The notes: a model not told the origin generated them from the letters alone. Shown: positions 6,949 to 16,846, counted from the stretch's first letter. The stretch: DNA of 64,000 bases from Streptococcus suis (GCF_002960425.1 NZ_POIZ01000052.1:1-64000); one strand, 5' to 3'. Program-made: numbers and translations.

Positions 6949-9393
6949 ATGAAACAAATCAATCCCAAGGCAAGCAAGCAATTTATTCTGGTTATGATTA
7001 TGACCGTTTTGCTGGCGATGGGTCGGGCTCTATTGCTAAGTGGAGTATCTTTCCCGCTCTGGTTTATCCCCCTGCCCTTACTTGCCTATCTTATTTTTAC
7101 CTTTTATGTATTGGTCTTGCTTGATACATATGAGAAGTTTGTAAAGACCAAAACCTTTGCCAAGTATGTCGGCTATTTTCTAGGCTTTCTATATCTTGTC
7201 AATCTGGTCTATCGGCTCAACGCCAAGAAGTATCAGCCCTGGAATATTTTCCGTAATAATCTCTTTCAGTTTGAACTGCTTTTGATGGTGCTTCTGCCTA
7301 TCCTGTTGGCATTCTTATGGCGGAAGAATGCAGGAATCAGAGAAAAATTAAGTAAGTGGTCGGCCAGTCATCTGGTGCCAGATAGCTATTTGCTCTTGAC
7401 CAGCTTACTTTCTCTCAGTCCACTAGCTATATCTTATTGGAAAGATAGCCATTATGAGAGTTTGGTTGAAAATGGCTCCTATGTGGAATTTTTTAGTCAG
7501 ACACCCTTGTTTGCACCCATTCATTTTATAGGGATCTACATTTTTCTTCGCTATTTTCATAAGGCATTTGTAGAGTTTAAGGCAAATCGGACCAATGTCC
7601 ACAGTATGCTCTTTATCAGCTTGGCACTGGCTACGCTATCGCATATTGGTTATCAGGCTTCTATGGCTGGGGGAACGGGTTCATATTTCACCCGTCACCT
7701 CTTTCCGGGTGCTATCGTCTTTCAAATTGCCTGCCTCTTTTTCCTCAACATCATCATTAGTCTAGTCATCAACCGTCAAATCTTGTCGGTTGCTGTCATT
7801 GCTGGTCTAAATGTGACCTTGATAGCGGCTAATTTCCTCAAATTCCGCTATCGTTCGGAGCCATTGACACCCAATGATTTCAAGTGGGTCGGGAACTTGG
7901 GGATGATTCTCAGCTTTATCAGTCTGCGTGTTGTGCTCATATCGCTATTCTTTTTAGTTCTTCTGTTCTTTCTTTATCGGAAAATTCACAAGAACTACTT
8001 CCAAGGAAGGATTGTCGCTTCTATCTGGAAACGGCTGGCAGGGATTTCAGTCATTGTGTCCTTGATTTTGGGAATGGGTTGGGCGATTCGCAATGAAAAA
8101 GACCATAAGATTGCTGGCTGGATACCTATTCTTTCTCAGGTCAATAACTGGCGTAACGTAGACTGGAAGGGCTATGCCTTTGTGGCTCGTTATCGCACTC
8201 TTTCATTCCTCTGGTTGCAACAGCTCAGCAAGACCAGCATGGAAATGCCTGAAAATTACTCTGAAAAAACTATGAAGGCGATTGTGAAGAAATACACCGC
8301 CCTGGCCGAGGAGATCAATGCGGAACGGACAGGTCAAGTGACTGACCAGACGGTTATCTACATTCTTAGTGAGAGTTTGGCTGATCCACGTCGGATTCCT
8401 GGTGTGAGCCTTAGTCAAAATGTCCTTCCAAATATCGAGTACATCATGAGCCAGACCACCAGTGGACTGATGAAGAGTGACCACTATGGCGGTGGTACAG
8501 CTAATATCGAGTTTCAGGTCTACAGTGGTTTGCCCTTCTACAATTACAACTCATCCATTTCGTCCGTCTATCTGGATGTGGCGCCGAATATGAAGAAATT
8601 GCCAAGTATCAGTGACCTCTATCCAGCAGATAATCGTGTCGCTATTCACCCCTACTACGATACTAGTTACAATCGTAATTCAATCTATAAGCAGTTGGGA
8701 ATTGAGCAGTTTTACACTCTGAATAGTGCCGCTTATCCTCTGACAGTGACGGCTGAAGATTATCAGGGGAATTTTGTCAGTGATAAAAAGACCTATGACT
8801 TGATTTTGGAGCAGGTTCGTTCTACAGACAATAAATTTGTGTCTGCCATTACCATGCAGAACCATGTGCAGTGGAATTCCCTAGAGCCAGCTAGTATTAC
8901 GGCTTCGGGTGAGGGCTTCACGGCTGAGGAAAATGAAAACCTCAATAGCTATGTTCGTCTTCTATCCTTTACGGACCAGGCGACCAGGGATTTCCTAGAC
9001 CAGCTTAAGACCTTGAATAAAAAAGTGACAGTCGTCTTTTACGGTGACCACCTGCCAGGTCTCTATCCAGAGTCTGCCTTTGCGACGGACCCAAGTCTGC
9101 AATATAAGACCGACTATTTCGTTTGGAGTAATTTTGAAACGGAAGACTACCATTATGATTTGGTCAATTCTAGCGACATGAATGCACTGATGCTGGAGAC
9201 GACCAATAACAAGGTCAGTCCTTACTATGCTTTATTAACAGAAGTGCTCCACAAGGACCGTGTAGGGCAGGCTGAGCGGGATGCGACAGTCGCAGAAGAA
9301 CTCAAACTGGTCCAATATGACCTATCCACAGGAAAAGGCTACCTTTTGAAATACAAAGACTTTTTCAAGGTGGCGACTGAAACGACAGAATAA
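6949..9393 (+). CDS. LtaS-type phosphoglycerol transferase / sulfatase-fold membrane enzyme
   Basis: The N-terminal half (to about residue 400) contains roughly 12 membrane helices; the C-terminal half is an alkaline-phosphatase-fold domain of the LTA synthase family. Visible motifs are VIYILSESLADPR (first metal site), GGGTANIEFQVYSGLPF with the probable nucleophile Thr, and VVFYGDHLPG (metal-binding Asp-His). At 814 residues it is longer than LtaS (about 650) owing to extra helices, so it may be a transferase that modifies another polymer, or a TacL-like ligase. It is co-transcribed with the preceding GT-C-like gene. Confidence 0.8.
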   Translation: MKQINPKASKQFILVMIMTVLLAMGRALLLSGVSFPLWFIPLPLLAYLIFTFYVLVLLDTYEKFVKTKTFAKYVGYFLGFLYLVNLVYRLNAKKYQPWNIFRNNLFQFELLLMVLLPILLAFLWRKNAGIREKLSKWSASHLVPDSYLLLTSLLSLSPLAISYWKDSHYESLVENGSYVEFFSQTPLFAPIHFIGIYIFLRYFHKAFVEFKANRTNVHSMLFISLALATLSHIGYQASMAGGTGSYFTRHLFPGAIVFQIACLFFLNIIISLVINRQILSVAVIAGLNVTLIAANFLKFRYRSEPLTPNDFKWVGNLGMILSFISLRVVLISLFFLVLLFFLYRKIHKNYFQGRIVASIWKRLAGISVIVSLILGMGWAIRNEKDHKIAGWIPILSQVNNWRNVDWKGYAFVARYRTLSFLWLQQLSKTSMEMPENYSEKTMKAIVKKYTALAEEINAERTGQVTDQTVIYILSESLADPRRIPGVSLSQNVLPNIEYIMSQTTSGLMKSDHYGGGTANIEFQVYSGLPFYNYNSSISSVYLDVAPNMKKLPSISDLYPADNRVAIHPYYDTSYNRNSIYKQLGIEQFYTLNSAAYPLTVTAEDYQGNFVSDKKTYDLILEQVRSTDNKFVSAITMQNHVQWNSLEPASITASGEGFTAEENENLNSYVRLLSFTDQATRDFLDQLKTLNKKVTVVFYGDHLPGLYPESAFATDPSLQYKTDYFVWSNFETEDYHYDLVNSSDMNALMLETTNNKVSPYYALLTEVLHKDRVGQAERDATVAEELKLVQYDLSTGKGYLLKYKDFFKVATETTE

Positions 9394-9461
9394 AGACAGG
9401 ACCAAGTCAGAATGCTGGCTTGGTTTGTTTTATGTGAAAAAGGACACAAAAGACAAAAACA

Positions 9462-9470
9462 TGATATAAT
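9462..9470 (+). promoter_or_regulatory. Extended -10 promoter of the ABC transporter gene
   Basis: TGA-TATAAT (TATAAT at 9465-9470) lies 64 bases before the ATG at 9534. There is no convincing -35 hexamer, as expected for extended -10 promoters. Confidence 0.7.
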
Positions 9471-9533
9471 AATAGCAAGATTTTAAACAATCAGAACCCT
9501 GTTGTCCTAAATTGAATGTAGGGGTAAAAGAAC

Positions 9534-11126
9534 ATGAAAAAAATCATCTATCAATTGAGGTTTGTTATTGCCGTTCAGTTGGTTTTCCATATCTTATATA
9601 GTTTGACCAATGTCGTTTTGCCGGAGTTAAATAAGTATCTTTTTGACCATGTTTTTCAGATGGGCTGGAGAGGGCTTGTCTGGCTCTTGTTGGCCTACGC
9701 TTTGACCATCATTGCCAATTCAGTCTTTCAGTACATTTCCCAGGTTTATGAGTGGAAGGTATCTCAGGGCTTCTATGTCAAGGCTAAAAAAGGCCTGGCA
9801 AACAGCTTGTTATCACAGCCTTTATCCAAATTTTCAGAGAAGAATGTTTCTGCCTATCTGTCCATTTTTGACAATGATTTGGAAACCATTGAGGAGAGTT
9901 ATCTAAGTCCTCTTATGGACATTATTCGCTCTAGCTTGAGCATGGTCATCTATGCGGTTTCCCTCTTTCTCTTTGTTCACCCCCTGGTTGCGGTTGGGAT
10001 TATTCTGTCGTCTGCCTTGGCGGTCTTCATTCCCAAGTGGATTTCTGGTCCTCTTTCACAGCGTCAACGGGTATTTTTACAGAGTTTGGAAAGTTATTTT
10101 CAGGTGGTGATGGACCTCTTTTCTGCTAAGAACCGTGTTAATACCGAAACTTTCGGCTCCATCAGCCGTGTCCATCATCAGTCAGTGGAAGAAAGTGAGC
10201 AAGCCCGTTTTCACTTTGGGCAATTCAAAACCCTGGCTAATGTCGTCAATGGATTTTCCATGTTTTTGGTGCAATTAACAGCTTTTGGCTTGGTCGGCTA
10301 CCTCTTGCTACAAAATGAGTTGACCATTGGAGCTGCCATTGCGACTTTTAGCTATGTTGAAAATTTCATCTATCCCATGAAATACATCCTCTTGGATGTC
10401 AATTATATCCATTCGACTAAGGAAACGGTTGCCAACCTAGAAGACTATCTTGCTGGTCAGGTCTTGTCTGAGCAAGTGCCAAGCTATCCCAATGTGACAG
10501 CCTTGGAAGTGAAAGATGTAGCTTATCATGTGGGAGAATTAGCGGTAGCAGATGTTTCCTATCGGTTTGACAAGGGAAAAAAGTATGCCATCATTGGTCC
10601 GTCAGCCAGCGGAAAATCCACTTTTCTACGAGTGTTGGCAGGAGAACTGGCTCTGGACAAGGGAAGTGTCTCCTATCTGGAAAACGATGTTTCACATGAA
10701 ATGGAAGCAGCTACCGCCTTCTATCTCAGCCAGTTTGAGCATCTTTACCATACCGATTTTGAAAACAATGTGTCTGTTTTTGGGACCTATGAGAAGGGAA
10801 GAGATGTCATGCTTGGCTTGTTAAGGAGCTTGCCAGAGAGTTTGCAGGACACCTTGTGTACAACAACAGACCCCAGTCTCTTGAGTGGTGGCGAGAAAAA
10901 TATCCTGTGTCTGCTCCGTGCCCTGATGAGTGGCAAGGACATCTTGCTCTTGGATGAACCGACCGCCCATTTAGACCCTGCCTTGACCAAACAGGTCTTG
11001 ACCCACCTTTTGCAGTTGGAGGACAAACTGATCATTACTATCTTGCACCAATCAGACCCAGCCATCCTAGACATGTTTGATGTGGTTTTGGAAATGCGTG
11101 ATGGGAAATTGAGTGAGAAGATATAA
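9534..11126 (+). CDS. ABC transporter, fused permease and ATPase
   Basis: This 530-residue half-transporter has an N-terminal membrane domain with about six helices (residues 1-300) and a C-terminal ATPase with Walker A GPSASGKST near residue 354, signature LSGGEKN near 450 and Walker B ILLLDEPTA near 473. It is of the exporter type and should act as a homodimer or with a partner encoded elsewhere; the substrate is unknown. It is single, with its own extended -10 promoter and a terminator behind it. Confidence 0.85.
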   Translation: MKKIIYQLRFVIAVQLVFHILYSLTNVVLPELNKYLFDHVFQMGWRGLVWLLLAYALTIIANSVFQYISQVYEWKVSQGFYVKAKKGLANSLLSQPLSKFSEKNVSAYLSIFDNDLETIEESYLSPLMDIIRSSLSMVIYAVSLFLFVHPLVAVGIILSSALAVFIPKWISGPLSQRQRVFLQSLESYFQVVMDLFSAKNRVNTETFGSISRVHHQSVEESEQARFHFGQFKTLANVVNGFSMFLVQLTAFGLVGYLLLQNELTIGAAIATFSYVENFIYPMKYILLDVNYIHSTKETVANLEDYLAGQVLSEQVPSYPNVTALEVKDVAYHVGELAVADVSYRFDKGKKYAIIGPSASGKSTFLRVLAGELALDKGSVSYLENDVSHEMEAATAFYLSQFEHLYHTDFENNVSVFGTYEKGRDVMLGLLRSLPESLQDTLCTTTDPSLLSGGEKNILCLLRALMSGKDILLLDEPTAHLDPALTKQVLTHLLQLEDKLIITILHQSDPAILDMFDVVLEMRDGKLSEKI

Positions 11127-11131
11127 AAATG

Positions 11132-11160
11132 ACCCCAAGTCATCAACTTTGACTTGGGGT
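11132..11160. terminator. Hairpin terminator after the ABC transporter gene
   Basis: ACCCCAAGTC (11132-11141) pairs with GACTTGGGGT (11151-11160). There is an A run on the left and a short T-rich stretch on the right, so it can also serve the tRNA-Leu transcript coming from the opposite strand. Confidence 0.75.
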
Positions 11161-11176
11161 TATCCTTTATAAATCA

Positions 11177-11258
11177 TGCGGAGGAAGGGATTTGAACCCT
11201 CACACCCGATGGGCACATGCGCCTGAAGCATGCGTGTCTGCCGTTCCACCACCTCCGC
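11177..11258 (-). tRNA. tRNA-Leu (CAG)
   Basis: Read on the minus strand, the 82-nt gene has the acceptor stem GCGGAGG/CCTCCGC with discriminator A, the anticodon loop TTCAGGC giving anticodon CAG, a long variable arm typical of tRNA-Leu and the T-loop GGTTCAAATCC. CCA is not encoded. Confidence 0.93.
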
Positions 11259-11579
11259 TTGCTTTTTATTATACTATTTTTACATTGAAATGACTAGAGT
11301 AAAGTGTAAAATCTCAGAGTCTGGGTAAAAGACCATCCCACTTCATAAGGTTAGTGTCAACATCTCAGCGCAGTGGTTGATTGCTCCAACAGTCACTACT
11401 CTGACTGTTGGAGCTATACGGGGGGGACTGAAACAGTCTGGGAATAGACTGTTTCAGCTCAACAACTTGAAACGTGAAATGGGTGACGCGCTCTTTTATT
11501 AAGGTTCGAGTTCTTTCCTGCTCCTTTTTTCCTAGGAAATTTGGTATAATAGGAGCAAGTACACACAAAGGAGTCTTCA
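11259..11579. repeat. Intergenic region with two perfect inverted repeats
   Basis: No gene is seen between tRNA-Leu and rsgA. It contains GCTCCAACAGTCA (11383-11395) with its perfect complement at 11402-11414, and CTGAAACAGTCT (11428-11439) with its perfect complement at 11446-11457. Neither is followed by a T tract. Similar TGAAACAGT palindromes recur near 30883-30907, so they belong to a dispersed repeat family. Confidence 0.7.
11542..11550 (+). promoter_or_regulatory. Extended -10 promoter of the rsgA operon
   Basis: TGG-TATAAT (TATAAT at 11545-11550) lies 29 bases before the rsgA start; an AAAGGAG ribosome-binding site follows at 11567-11573. Confidence 0.75.
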
Positions 11580-12455
11580 TTGCAAGGAAGAATTATCAAG
11601 GCCTTGGCTGGTTTTTACTATGTCGAGGCAGATGGACAGATTTATCAAACCAGAGCCAGAGGAAATTTTCGTAAGAAAGGCCAAACGCCCTATGTGGGTG
11701 ATTTTGTGGACTTTTCTGCGGAGGAAAATTCAGAAGGCTATATTTTAAAAATCCACGAGAGAAAGAATAGTTTGGTTCGACCTCCTATCGTCAATATCGA
11801 TCAGGCGGTGGTTATTATGTCTGCAAAAGAGCCTGATTTTAATGCCAATCTACTCGATCGTTTCCTAGTTCTCCTTGAACAGAAGGACATGGATCCCATT
11901 ATTTATATCTCTAAGATGGACTTGGTAGAGGATCGGACGGAGATGGATGCCTTCAAGGCTATCTATGAAAAAATTGGCTATCCATTTGTCTATCATTTGG
12001 AGGAATTGACGCCATTATTGCAGGATAAGGTGACGGTCTTTATGGGGCAGACAGGGGTTGGCAAATCGACTCTTCTCAATCGCATTGCGCCAGAATTAGC
12101 CTTGGAAACAGGGGCAATTTCAGATAGTCTGGGGCGTGGTCGTCATACCACTCGTGCGGTCAGTTTCTACAATGTCTTCGGCGGGAAAATTGCGGATACG
12201 CCGGGTTTTTCATCCCTAGACTATGAAGTCAAGGAGGCGGAGGCTCTGACAGATTGTTTCCCAGAGATTGCGGAAAGCAGCCAGGACTGCAAATTTAGGA
12301 CCTGTACCCACACCCATGAGCCGGATTGTGCGGTCAAGGAAGCTGTTGCCAGCTCTGCCATTTCCCAAAGTCGCTTTGACAATTATCTCCAATTCCTCAG
12401 CGAAATCCAAAATCAGCGTGAAACCTATACCAAGGTTAGTAAGAAATTCAAATAG
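11580..12455 (+). CDS. rsgA: Ribosome small-subunit-dependent GTPase A
   Basis: RsgA (YloQ) is a circularly permuted GTPase that helps mature the 30S subunit. The 291-residue product has an N-terminal OB fold, then the G4 motif SKMD near residue 111, placed before the P-loop GQTGVGKST near 158 as permutation requires, and a C-terminal zinc finger ([14 protein letters not shown]). Translation starts at TTG 11580, seven bases after AAAGGAG. It is first in an operon rsgA-rpe-thiN-rmuC-yhaM, the usual order in streptococci. Confidence 0.96.
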   Translation: MQGRIIKALAGFYYVEADGQIYQTRARGNFRKKGQTPYVGDFVDFSAEENSEGYILKIHERKNSLVRPPIVNIDQAVVIMSAKEPDFNANLLDRFLVLLEQKDMDPIIYISKMDLVEDRTEMDAFKAIYEKIGYPFVYHLEELTPLLQDKVTVFMGQTGVGKSTLLNRIAPELALETGAISDSLGRGRHTTRAVSFYNVFGGKIADTPGFSSLDYEVKEAEALTDCFPEIAESSQDCKFRTCTHTHEPDCAVKEAVASSAISQSRFDNYLQFLSEIQNQRETYTKVSKKFK

Positions 12456-12469
12456 AAAGTTGGTACTCT

Positions 12470-13129
12470 ATGTCACATTATAAGATTGCACCGTCTATTT
12501 TAGCGGCAGATTATGCAAATTTTGAAAATGAACTCAAGCGTATTGAGCAGACAGGTGTGGAATACGTCCATATTGACATTATGGATGGTCACTTTGTGCC
12601 AAATATCAGCTTTGGTGCGGATGTGGTTGCGGCCATGCGTCCTCATAGCAAGCTGGTTTTCGATTGCCATCTCATGGTGTCCAATCCTGAAAATCATATT
12701 GAGACCTTTGCACGTGCGGGTGCGGATATCTTGACTATTCATGCGGAGGCGACCGTCCATCTGCATGGGACCCTCCAAAAAATTCGTGCTGCTGGTATGA
12801 AGGTGGGTGTGGTGATCAATCCAGGCACTCCTCTTGTGACCATTGAGCCTGTGCTCAACTTGGTGGATCAGGTTCTGCTCATGACGGTCAACCCAGGTTT
12901 TGGTGGACAAGCCTACATTCCAGAAGTGGCTGAGAAGATTGTGGATTTGGTTAAATTGCGTGAAGCCAAGGGCTTGAACTTTGACATCGAAGTGGACGGC
13001 GGAATTGACGATAAGACCATTCATTCAGCCAAAAATGCGGGTGCCAATGTCTTTGTGGCTGGATCCTACCTCTTCAAAGGCGATTTGGATGCCAACGTTG
13101 CCAAATTGAGAGCAGCTCTTCATGATTAA
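12470..13129 (+). CDS. rpe: Ribulose-phosphate 3-epimerase
   Basis: Rpe interconverts D-ribulose 5-phosphate and D-xylulose 5-phosphate in the pentose phosphate pathway. The 219-residue TIM barrel has the metal-binding VHIDIMDGHFVPN, HLMVSNP, the phosphate-binding VNPGFGGQAY and VDGGI motifs, all complete. It lies 14 bases after rsgA and its last codons overlap thiN by eight bases. Confidence 0.97.
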   Translation: MSHYKIAPSILAADYANFENELKRIEQTGVEYVHIDIMDGHFVPNISFGADVVAAMRPHSKLVFDCHLMVSNPENHIETFARAGADILTIHAEATVHLHGTLQKIRAAGMKVGVVINPGTPLVTIEPVLNLVDQVLLMTVNPGFGGQAYIPEVAEKIVDLVKLREAKGLNFDIEVDGGIDDKTIHSAKNAGANVFVAGSYLFKGDLDANVAKLRAALHD

Positions 13130-13754
13130 GATTGCTGTCATTGCAGGCGGTTCCTTTGACTGCCTTCCTGAGCCTGCCGACCTCTATGTGGGGGTAGATG
13201 CAGGCTCTCTTCGTCTTCTGGACCATTCCCTGCCTCTTGACTGGGCAATCGGAGATTTTGACTCGGTGACACCTGAAGAATTAGGGCGGATAAAGAATCT
13301 AGCAGAGCGTTTTTTGCAAGCTCCTGCTGAAAAAGATGATACAGATTTGGAGCTGGCTTTAAAGGAAATCTTCAAGGCCTATCCGCAGGCTCAGGTTCGT
13401 ATATACGGAGCCTTGGGTGGTCGCATGGACCACATGATGGCTAATCTCTTTCTGGCTGCAGAGCCTGACTTGGCACCCTACATGGAGCAGATTGAATTGG
13501 TAGATGATCAGAACGTTATCCGTTTTCGACCTGCAGGTCAGCACCGTTTGTCACCGATTGCTGGTATGAAGTACATTTCCTTTATGCCGTCGGACCAGAG
13601 TCGCCTGACCATTCGTCATGCCAAGTACCCGTTGGATGCCAGCAATTATTTTTTCAAAAAATGTTATTCCTCTAACGAATTTATAGATAGAGACATAGAC
13701 ATTCAACTGGATAAGGGCTATGTGGTCCTTATCTACAGTAAGGATAAGGATTAG
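13122..13754 (+). CDS. thiN: Thiamine pyrophosphokinase
   Basis: ThiN transfers pyrophosphate from ATP to thiamine, giving the cofactor thiamine diphosphate. The 210-residue protein shows VGVDAGSLRLLD, WAIGDFDSVTPEE (metal-binding Asp), EKDDTDLELAL and GALGGRMDHMMAN, all hallmarks of the catalytic domain. The start overlaps rpe, consistent with coupled translation, and the stop touches rmuC. Thiamine diphosphate is the cofactor of transketolase in the pathway served by the neighbouring rpe. Confidence 0.95.
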   Translation: MIKIAVIAGGSFDCLPEPADLYVGVDAGSLRLLDHSLPLDWAIGDFDSVTPEELGRIKNLAERFLQAPAEKDDTDLELALKEIFKAYPQAQVRIYGALGGRMDHMMANLFLAAEPDLAPYMEQIELVDDQNVIRFRPAGQHRLSPIAGMKYISFMPSDQSRLTIRHAKYPLDASNYFFKKCYSSNEFIDRDIDIQLDKGYVVLIYSKDKD

Positions 13755-14993
13755 ATGGATATTGTATTACTTATTTTGCTGATACTGGTCTTGCTTGCCT
13801 TGGTTTTTCTTTATGGAAAATGGCAGAGCTTGGCCCTACTTTTGCAAGATCAGGCGGAAGACACAGCAGACAACTTGTCTGATCAGCTCAGCTATCAACT
13901 GGAAAATGCAACCCTCAAACAGCAGCAGGCCATTCATCAGGAAGTGGAAAGACTTCGCACGGAGCTTTACCAACAGCTAACCGACATCCGTCAAGAGCTG
14001 AATAAGAGCCACTTGGAAACGCGAGATGCCACCGACCGTCGTTTGCAGGCCATTCAGGAGTCCAATGAAAAACGCCTGGAAGAAATGCGGCAGACGGTCG
14101 AGGAAAAGCTGGAGAAAACCCTGCAAACCCGCCTACAAGCCTCCTTTGAAACAGTGTCCAAGCAGTTGGAATCGGTCAATCGTGGTCTGGGTGAAATGCA
14201 GACGGTGGCGCGTGATGTGGGTAGTCTTAACAAGGTTCTGTCTGGCACCAAAACCCGTGGCATCATGGGCGAATTGCAGCTGGGACAGATTATCGAGGAT
14301 ATCTTGACACCTAGCCAATATGAGCGAGAGTTTGCCACGGTTTCAGGCTCGAATGAGCGCGTGGAGTATGCGGTCAAGCTACCGGGACGGACGGAAGGCG
14401 ACTATATCTACTTGCCAATCGATTCCAAGTTTCCGCTGGCGGATTACTATCGCTTGGAAGATGCCTACGAAAGTGGGGATAAGGAGCAGATTGACCTCCA
14501 TCGCAAAAATCTCCTGGCAGCTATCAAACGTTTTGCCAAGGACATTCAGAGCAAGTACCTCAATCCGCCTGAAACCACCAACTTTGGTGTCTTGTTCTTG
14601 CCAACCGAAGGGCTGTATTCAGAAGTGGTCCGCAATCCCATTTTCTTTGATGAGCTTCGCCGTCAGGAAAATATCGTAGTAGCAGGACCGACCACACTTT
14701 CTGCCTTGCTCAACTCTCTCTCCGTCGGCTTTAAGACCCTCAACATTCAACGGTCGGCTGATGATATTTCCAAGGTCTTGGGCAATGTCAAGCTGGAATT
14801 TGGCAAGTTTTCTGACCTCTTGGTCAAGGCTCAGAAACAGCTCAATCAAGCCAGCAGCAATATTGACAAACTCCTAACCACTCGCACCAACGCCATTGAG
14901 CGTAGTCTTCGCACCATTGACCTGTACGAAGATGACCAAACCAAGGGACTGCTTGGCCTGTCCCCATTAGATGAGGAAGATAATGAAAATTAA
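13755..14993 (+). CDS. rmuC: DNA recombination protein RmuC
   Basis: RmuC proteins are predicted nucleases that limit recombination between inverted repeats. The 412-residue product has an N-terminal membrane anchor (residues 3-22, VLLILLILVLLALVFLY), a long coiled coil (about 30-140, many Gln/Glu/Leu heptads) and a conserved nuclease-like domain (GIMGELQLGQIIEDIL, YLPIDSKFPLADY, VVAGPTTLSALLNSL). The start directly follows the thiN stop codon. Confidence 0.94.
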   Translation: MDIVLLILLILVLLALVFLYGKWQSLALLLQDQAEDTADNLSDQLSYQLENATLKQQQAIHQEVERLRTELYQQLTDIRQELNKSHLETRDATDRRLQAIQESNEKRLEEMRQTVEEKLEKTLQTRLQASFETVSKQLESVNRGLGEMQTVARDVGSLNKVLSGTKTRGIMGELQLGQIIEDILTPSQYEREFATVSGSNERVEYAVKLPGRTEGDYIYLPIDSKFPLADYYRLEDAYESGDKEQIDLHRKNLLAAIKRFAKDIQSKYLNPPETTNFGVLFLPTEGLYSEVVRNPIFFDELRRQENIVVAGPTTLSALLNSLSVGFKTLNIQRSADDISKVLGNVKLEFGKFSDLLVKAQKQLNQASSNIDKLLTTRTNAIERSLRTIDLYEDDQTKGLLGLSPLDEEDNEN

Positions 14994-15924
14994 CCAAATG
15001 AAAAAAGATGAATTCTTCGAAGGATTCTATCTGATCAAGACTGCTGAAGTTCGTCAAACACGAGCTGGCAAAGACTACCTAGCTCTGACCTTCCAAGATG
15101 ATACGGGCGAGATTGAAGGCAAGGTCTGGGATGCCCAACCAGGGAAAATCAAGGACTTTACTGCGGGGACAGTTGTTCACATGCAGGGTCGTCGTGAGGT
15201 TTACAACAACACACCTCAGGTCAACCAGCTTGTTCTTCGTTTGCCAAAGGCAGGCGAGCCCAATGACCCTGCTGATTTCAAGGAAAAACCACCTGTGGAT
15301 GTTAAGGACACCAAGGACTATCTGAGCCAGATGATTTTCCGCATTGAAAATGCCACTTGGCAGCGGATTGTCCGTGCTCTCTACAGCAAGTACGACAAGG
15401 AATTTTATTCCTATCCAGCGGCCAAGACCAATCACCATGCCTTCTACTCAGGCTTGTCCTTCCATACAGCGACCATGGTCCGCTTGGCTGATAAAATTGG
15501 TGATATTTATCCTCAGCTCAACAAGAGCCTGCTTTTCGCAGGGATTATGCTTCATGACCTAGCCAAGGTTATCGAACTGACAGGACCTGATAACACTGGC
15601 TATACGGTGCGTGGCAATCTGATTGGGCACATTTCCTTGATTGATGAAGAGATTACCAAGGTCTTGATGGAATTGGGTATCGACGATAGCAAGGAAGAAG
15701 TGACTGTTCTGCGCCATGTTATCCTCAGTCACCATGGTTTGCTGGAGTATGGAAGCCCTGTCCGTCCGCAGATTATGGAGGCGGAAATCCTCCACATGAT
15801 TGACAACATTGATGCGGAAATGATGATGATGCTATCGGCCTTGGACAAGGTCGGCCCAGGTGAGATGACTAACCGTATCTTTGCCATGGACAACCGTGCC
15901 TTCTACAAGCCTAATTTAGACTGA
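14983..15924 (+). CDS. yhaM: 3'-5' exoribonuclease YhaM family (Cbf1)
   Basis: The 313-residue product joins an N-terminal OB fold (ALTFQDDTGEIEGKVWDAQPGK, residues about 28-95) to an HD phosphohydrolase domain (HHAFYSGLSFHTATMV, then MLHDLAKV near residue 190, and HVILSHHG). YhaM/Cbf1 enzymes remove a few 3' nucleotides from RNA or act on DNA replication intermediates. The ATG at 14983 (MKINQMKKDEFFEGF) is chosen over 14971 because GAGGAAG precedes it and the N-terminus matches the family; it overlaps rmuC by 11 bases. Confidence 0.94.
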   Translation: MKINQMKKDEFFEGFYLIKTAEVRQTRAGKDYLALTFQDDTGEIEGKVWDAQPGKIKDFTAGTVVHMQGRREVYNNTPQVNQLVLRLPKAGEPNDPADFKEKPPVDVKDTKDYLSQMIFRIENATWQRIVRALYSKYDKEFYSYPAAKTNHHAFYSGLSFHTATMVRLADKIGDIYPQLNKSLLFAGIMLHDLAKVIELTGPDNTGYTVRGNLIGHISLIDEEITKVLMELGIDDSKEEVTVLRHVILSHHGLLEYGSPVRPQIMEAEILHMIDNIDAEMMMMLSALDKVGPGEMTNRIFAMDNRAFYKPNLD

Positions 15925-16790
15925 TGGCAGTTGCGATTGTATCTCGTCAGCCCCTCACCAAAGGCTGGTCCACAGACCGAAAGTATAAGGTCCAGCTAGA
16001 AGATGGTCGCCTTGGTCTTTTGAGAATAGCAGAGCGACCAGTCTATGAGGTTAAGCGATTAGAGTTTCAGTTAGTTGAAAACCTGTTTGGTCTAGGTTTG
16101 CCTGTGGCAGAGCCAATCGCCTTTTGGACGGATGAGAAGTCGGTCCATAGCCTCTATGAATGGATAGAAGGTCAGGATATGAATGATTTGGCTACCAGTA
16201 TGTCAGAACAAACCTTATATGAACTGGGCTGTCAGTCAGGTCAGTTCTTGCGAACCTTACATGCCCTGCCTATTGACCAAAGCCAACGGGACTGGAACAA
16301 CTACTATCAGGCTAAGATTGACAATAAATTAGTTGCCTACCAAGCAGCTAGTCATTCCTATCCAAATGGTCAAGCCATGATAGACTTTGTCCAGGCCAAT
16401 CGTCACTTGCTGGCAGGAAGACCAATTGCCTACCATCATGGTGATTTTCATACAGGAAACTTTCTACGGAGCCAGGATGGAAGACTGAAAATTTTAGACT
16501 TTGATCGCTACGATATAGGAGATCCTTGGGAGGAGTTCAACCGTCTGATTTTCACGGCAGACTTGTCGCCAGCCTTTGCGCGTGGTCAGGTGGATGCCTA
16601 TTTTGCAGGAGCTATTCCAGAGGAATTTTGGAGGCTTTTAGCCCTTTATCTGACCGTGAACAGTCTGGGGGCTCTTTCTTGGGCGGAGCAGGTGGATCCC
16701 CTCCAAATCCCCTTGATGAAAGAACAGGCTGATGCTGTTTGGACTTGGTATCAAGGCTATAGCAGGCTTCGACCATCATGGTATTTGTGA
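15924..16790 (+). CDS. Aminoglycoside phosphotransferase-fold kinase
   Basis: The 288-residue enzyme has an APH/choline-kinase fold. The catalytic loop HGDFHTGNF begins near residue 172 (Asp as base, Asn for Mg) and LDFDRYDIGDP near 191 supplies the metal-binding Asp. Such enzymes phosphorylate small hydroxylated molecules; the neighbours do not tell the substrate, and antibiotic resistance should not be assumed. The gene overlaps yhaM by one base (TGATGG). Its last 109 bases form the start of a 165-nt direct repeat found again at 19428. Confidence 0.85.
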   Translation: MAVAIVSRQPLTKGWSTDRKYKVQLEDGRLGLLRIAERPVYEVKRLEFQLVENLFGLGLPVAEPIAFWTDEKSVHSLYEWIEGQDMNDLATSMSEQTLYELGCQSGQFLRTLHALPIDQSQRDWNNYYQAKIDNKLVAYQAASHSYPNGQAMIDFVQANRHLLAGRPIAYHHGDFHTGNFLRSQDGRLKILDFDRYDIGDPWEEFNRLIFTADLSPAFARGQVDAYFAGAIPEEFWRLLALYLTVNSLGALSWAEQVDPLQIPLMKEQADAVWTWYQGYSRLRPSWYL

Positions 16791-16846
16791 AAAATGAACA
16801 AAATACGAAAAAAGCGGACTTTTTAAAATAAAAAAGTTCGCTTTTT
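16682..16846 (+). repeat. Left 165-nt direct repeat (3' end of kinase gene plus terminator)
   Basis: This unit comprises the last 109 bases of the kinase gene and its terminator. It recurs at 19428-19592 with about seven mismatches, i.e. roughly 96 % identity by eye, and no length change. Confidence 0.95.
16809..16846 (+). terminator. Intrinsic terminator of the rsgA-kinase operon
   Basis: AAAGCGGACTTTTT pairs with AAAAAGTTCGCTTT, followed by T residues. In the right-hand repeat copy the left arm is altered (GATGG for GCGG), which weakens the stem. Confidence 0.8.

Noticed and set aside
15924..16790. Aminoglycoside resistance gene
   Set aside because: Only the APH fold and catalytic motifs are shared; it is part of a core operon, so a metabolic or tRNA-related kinase role is as likely.
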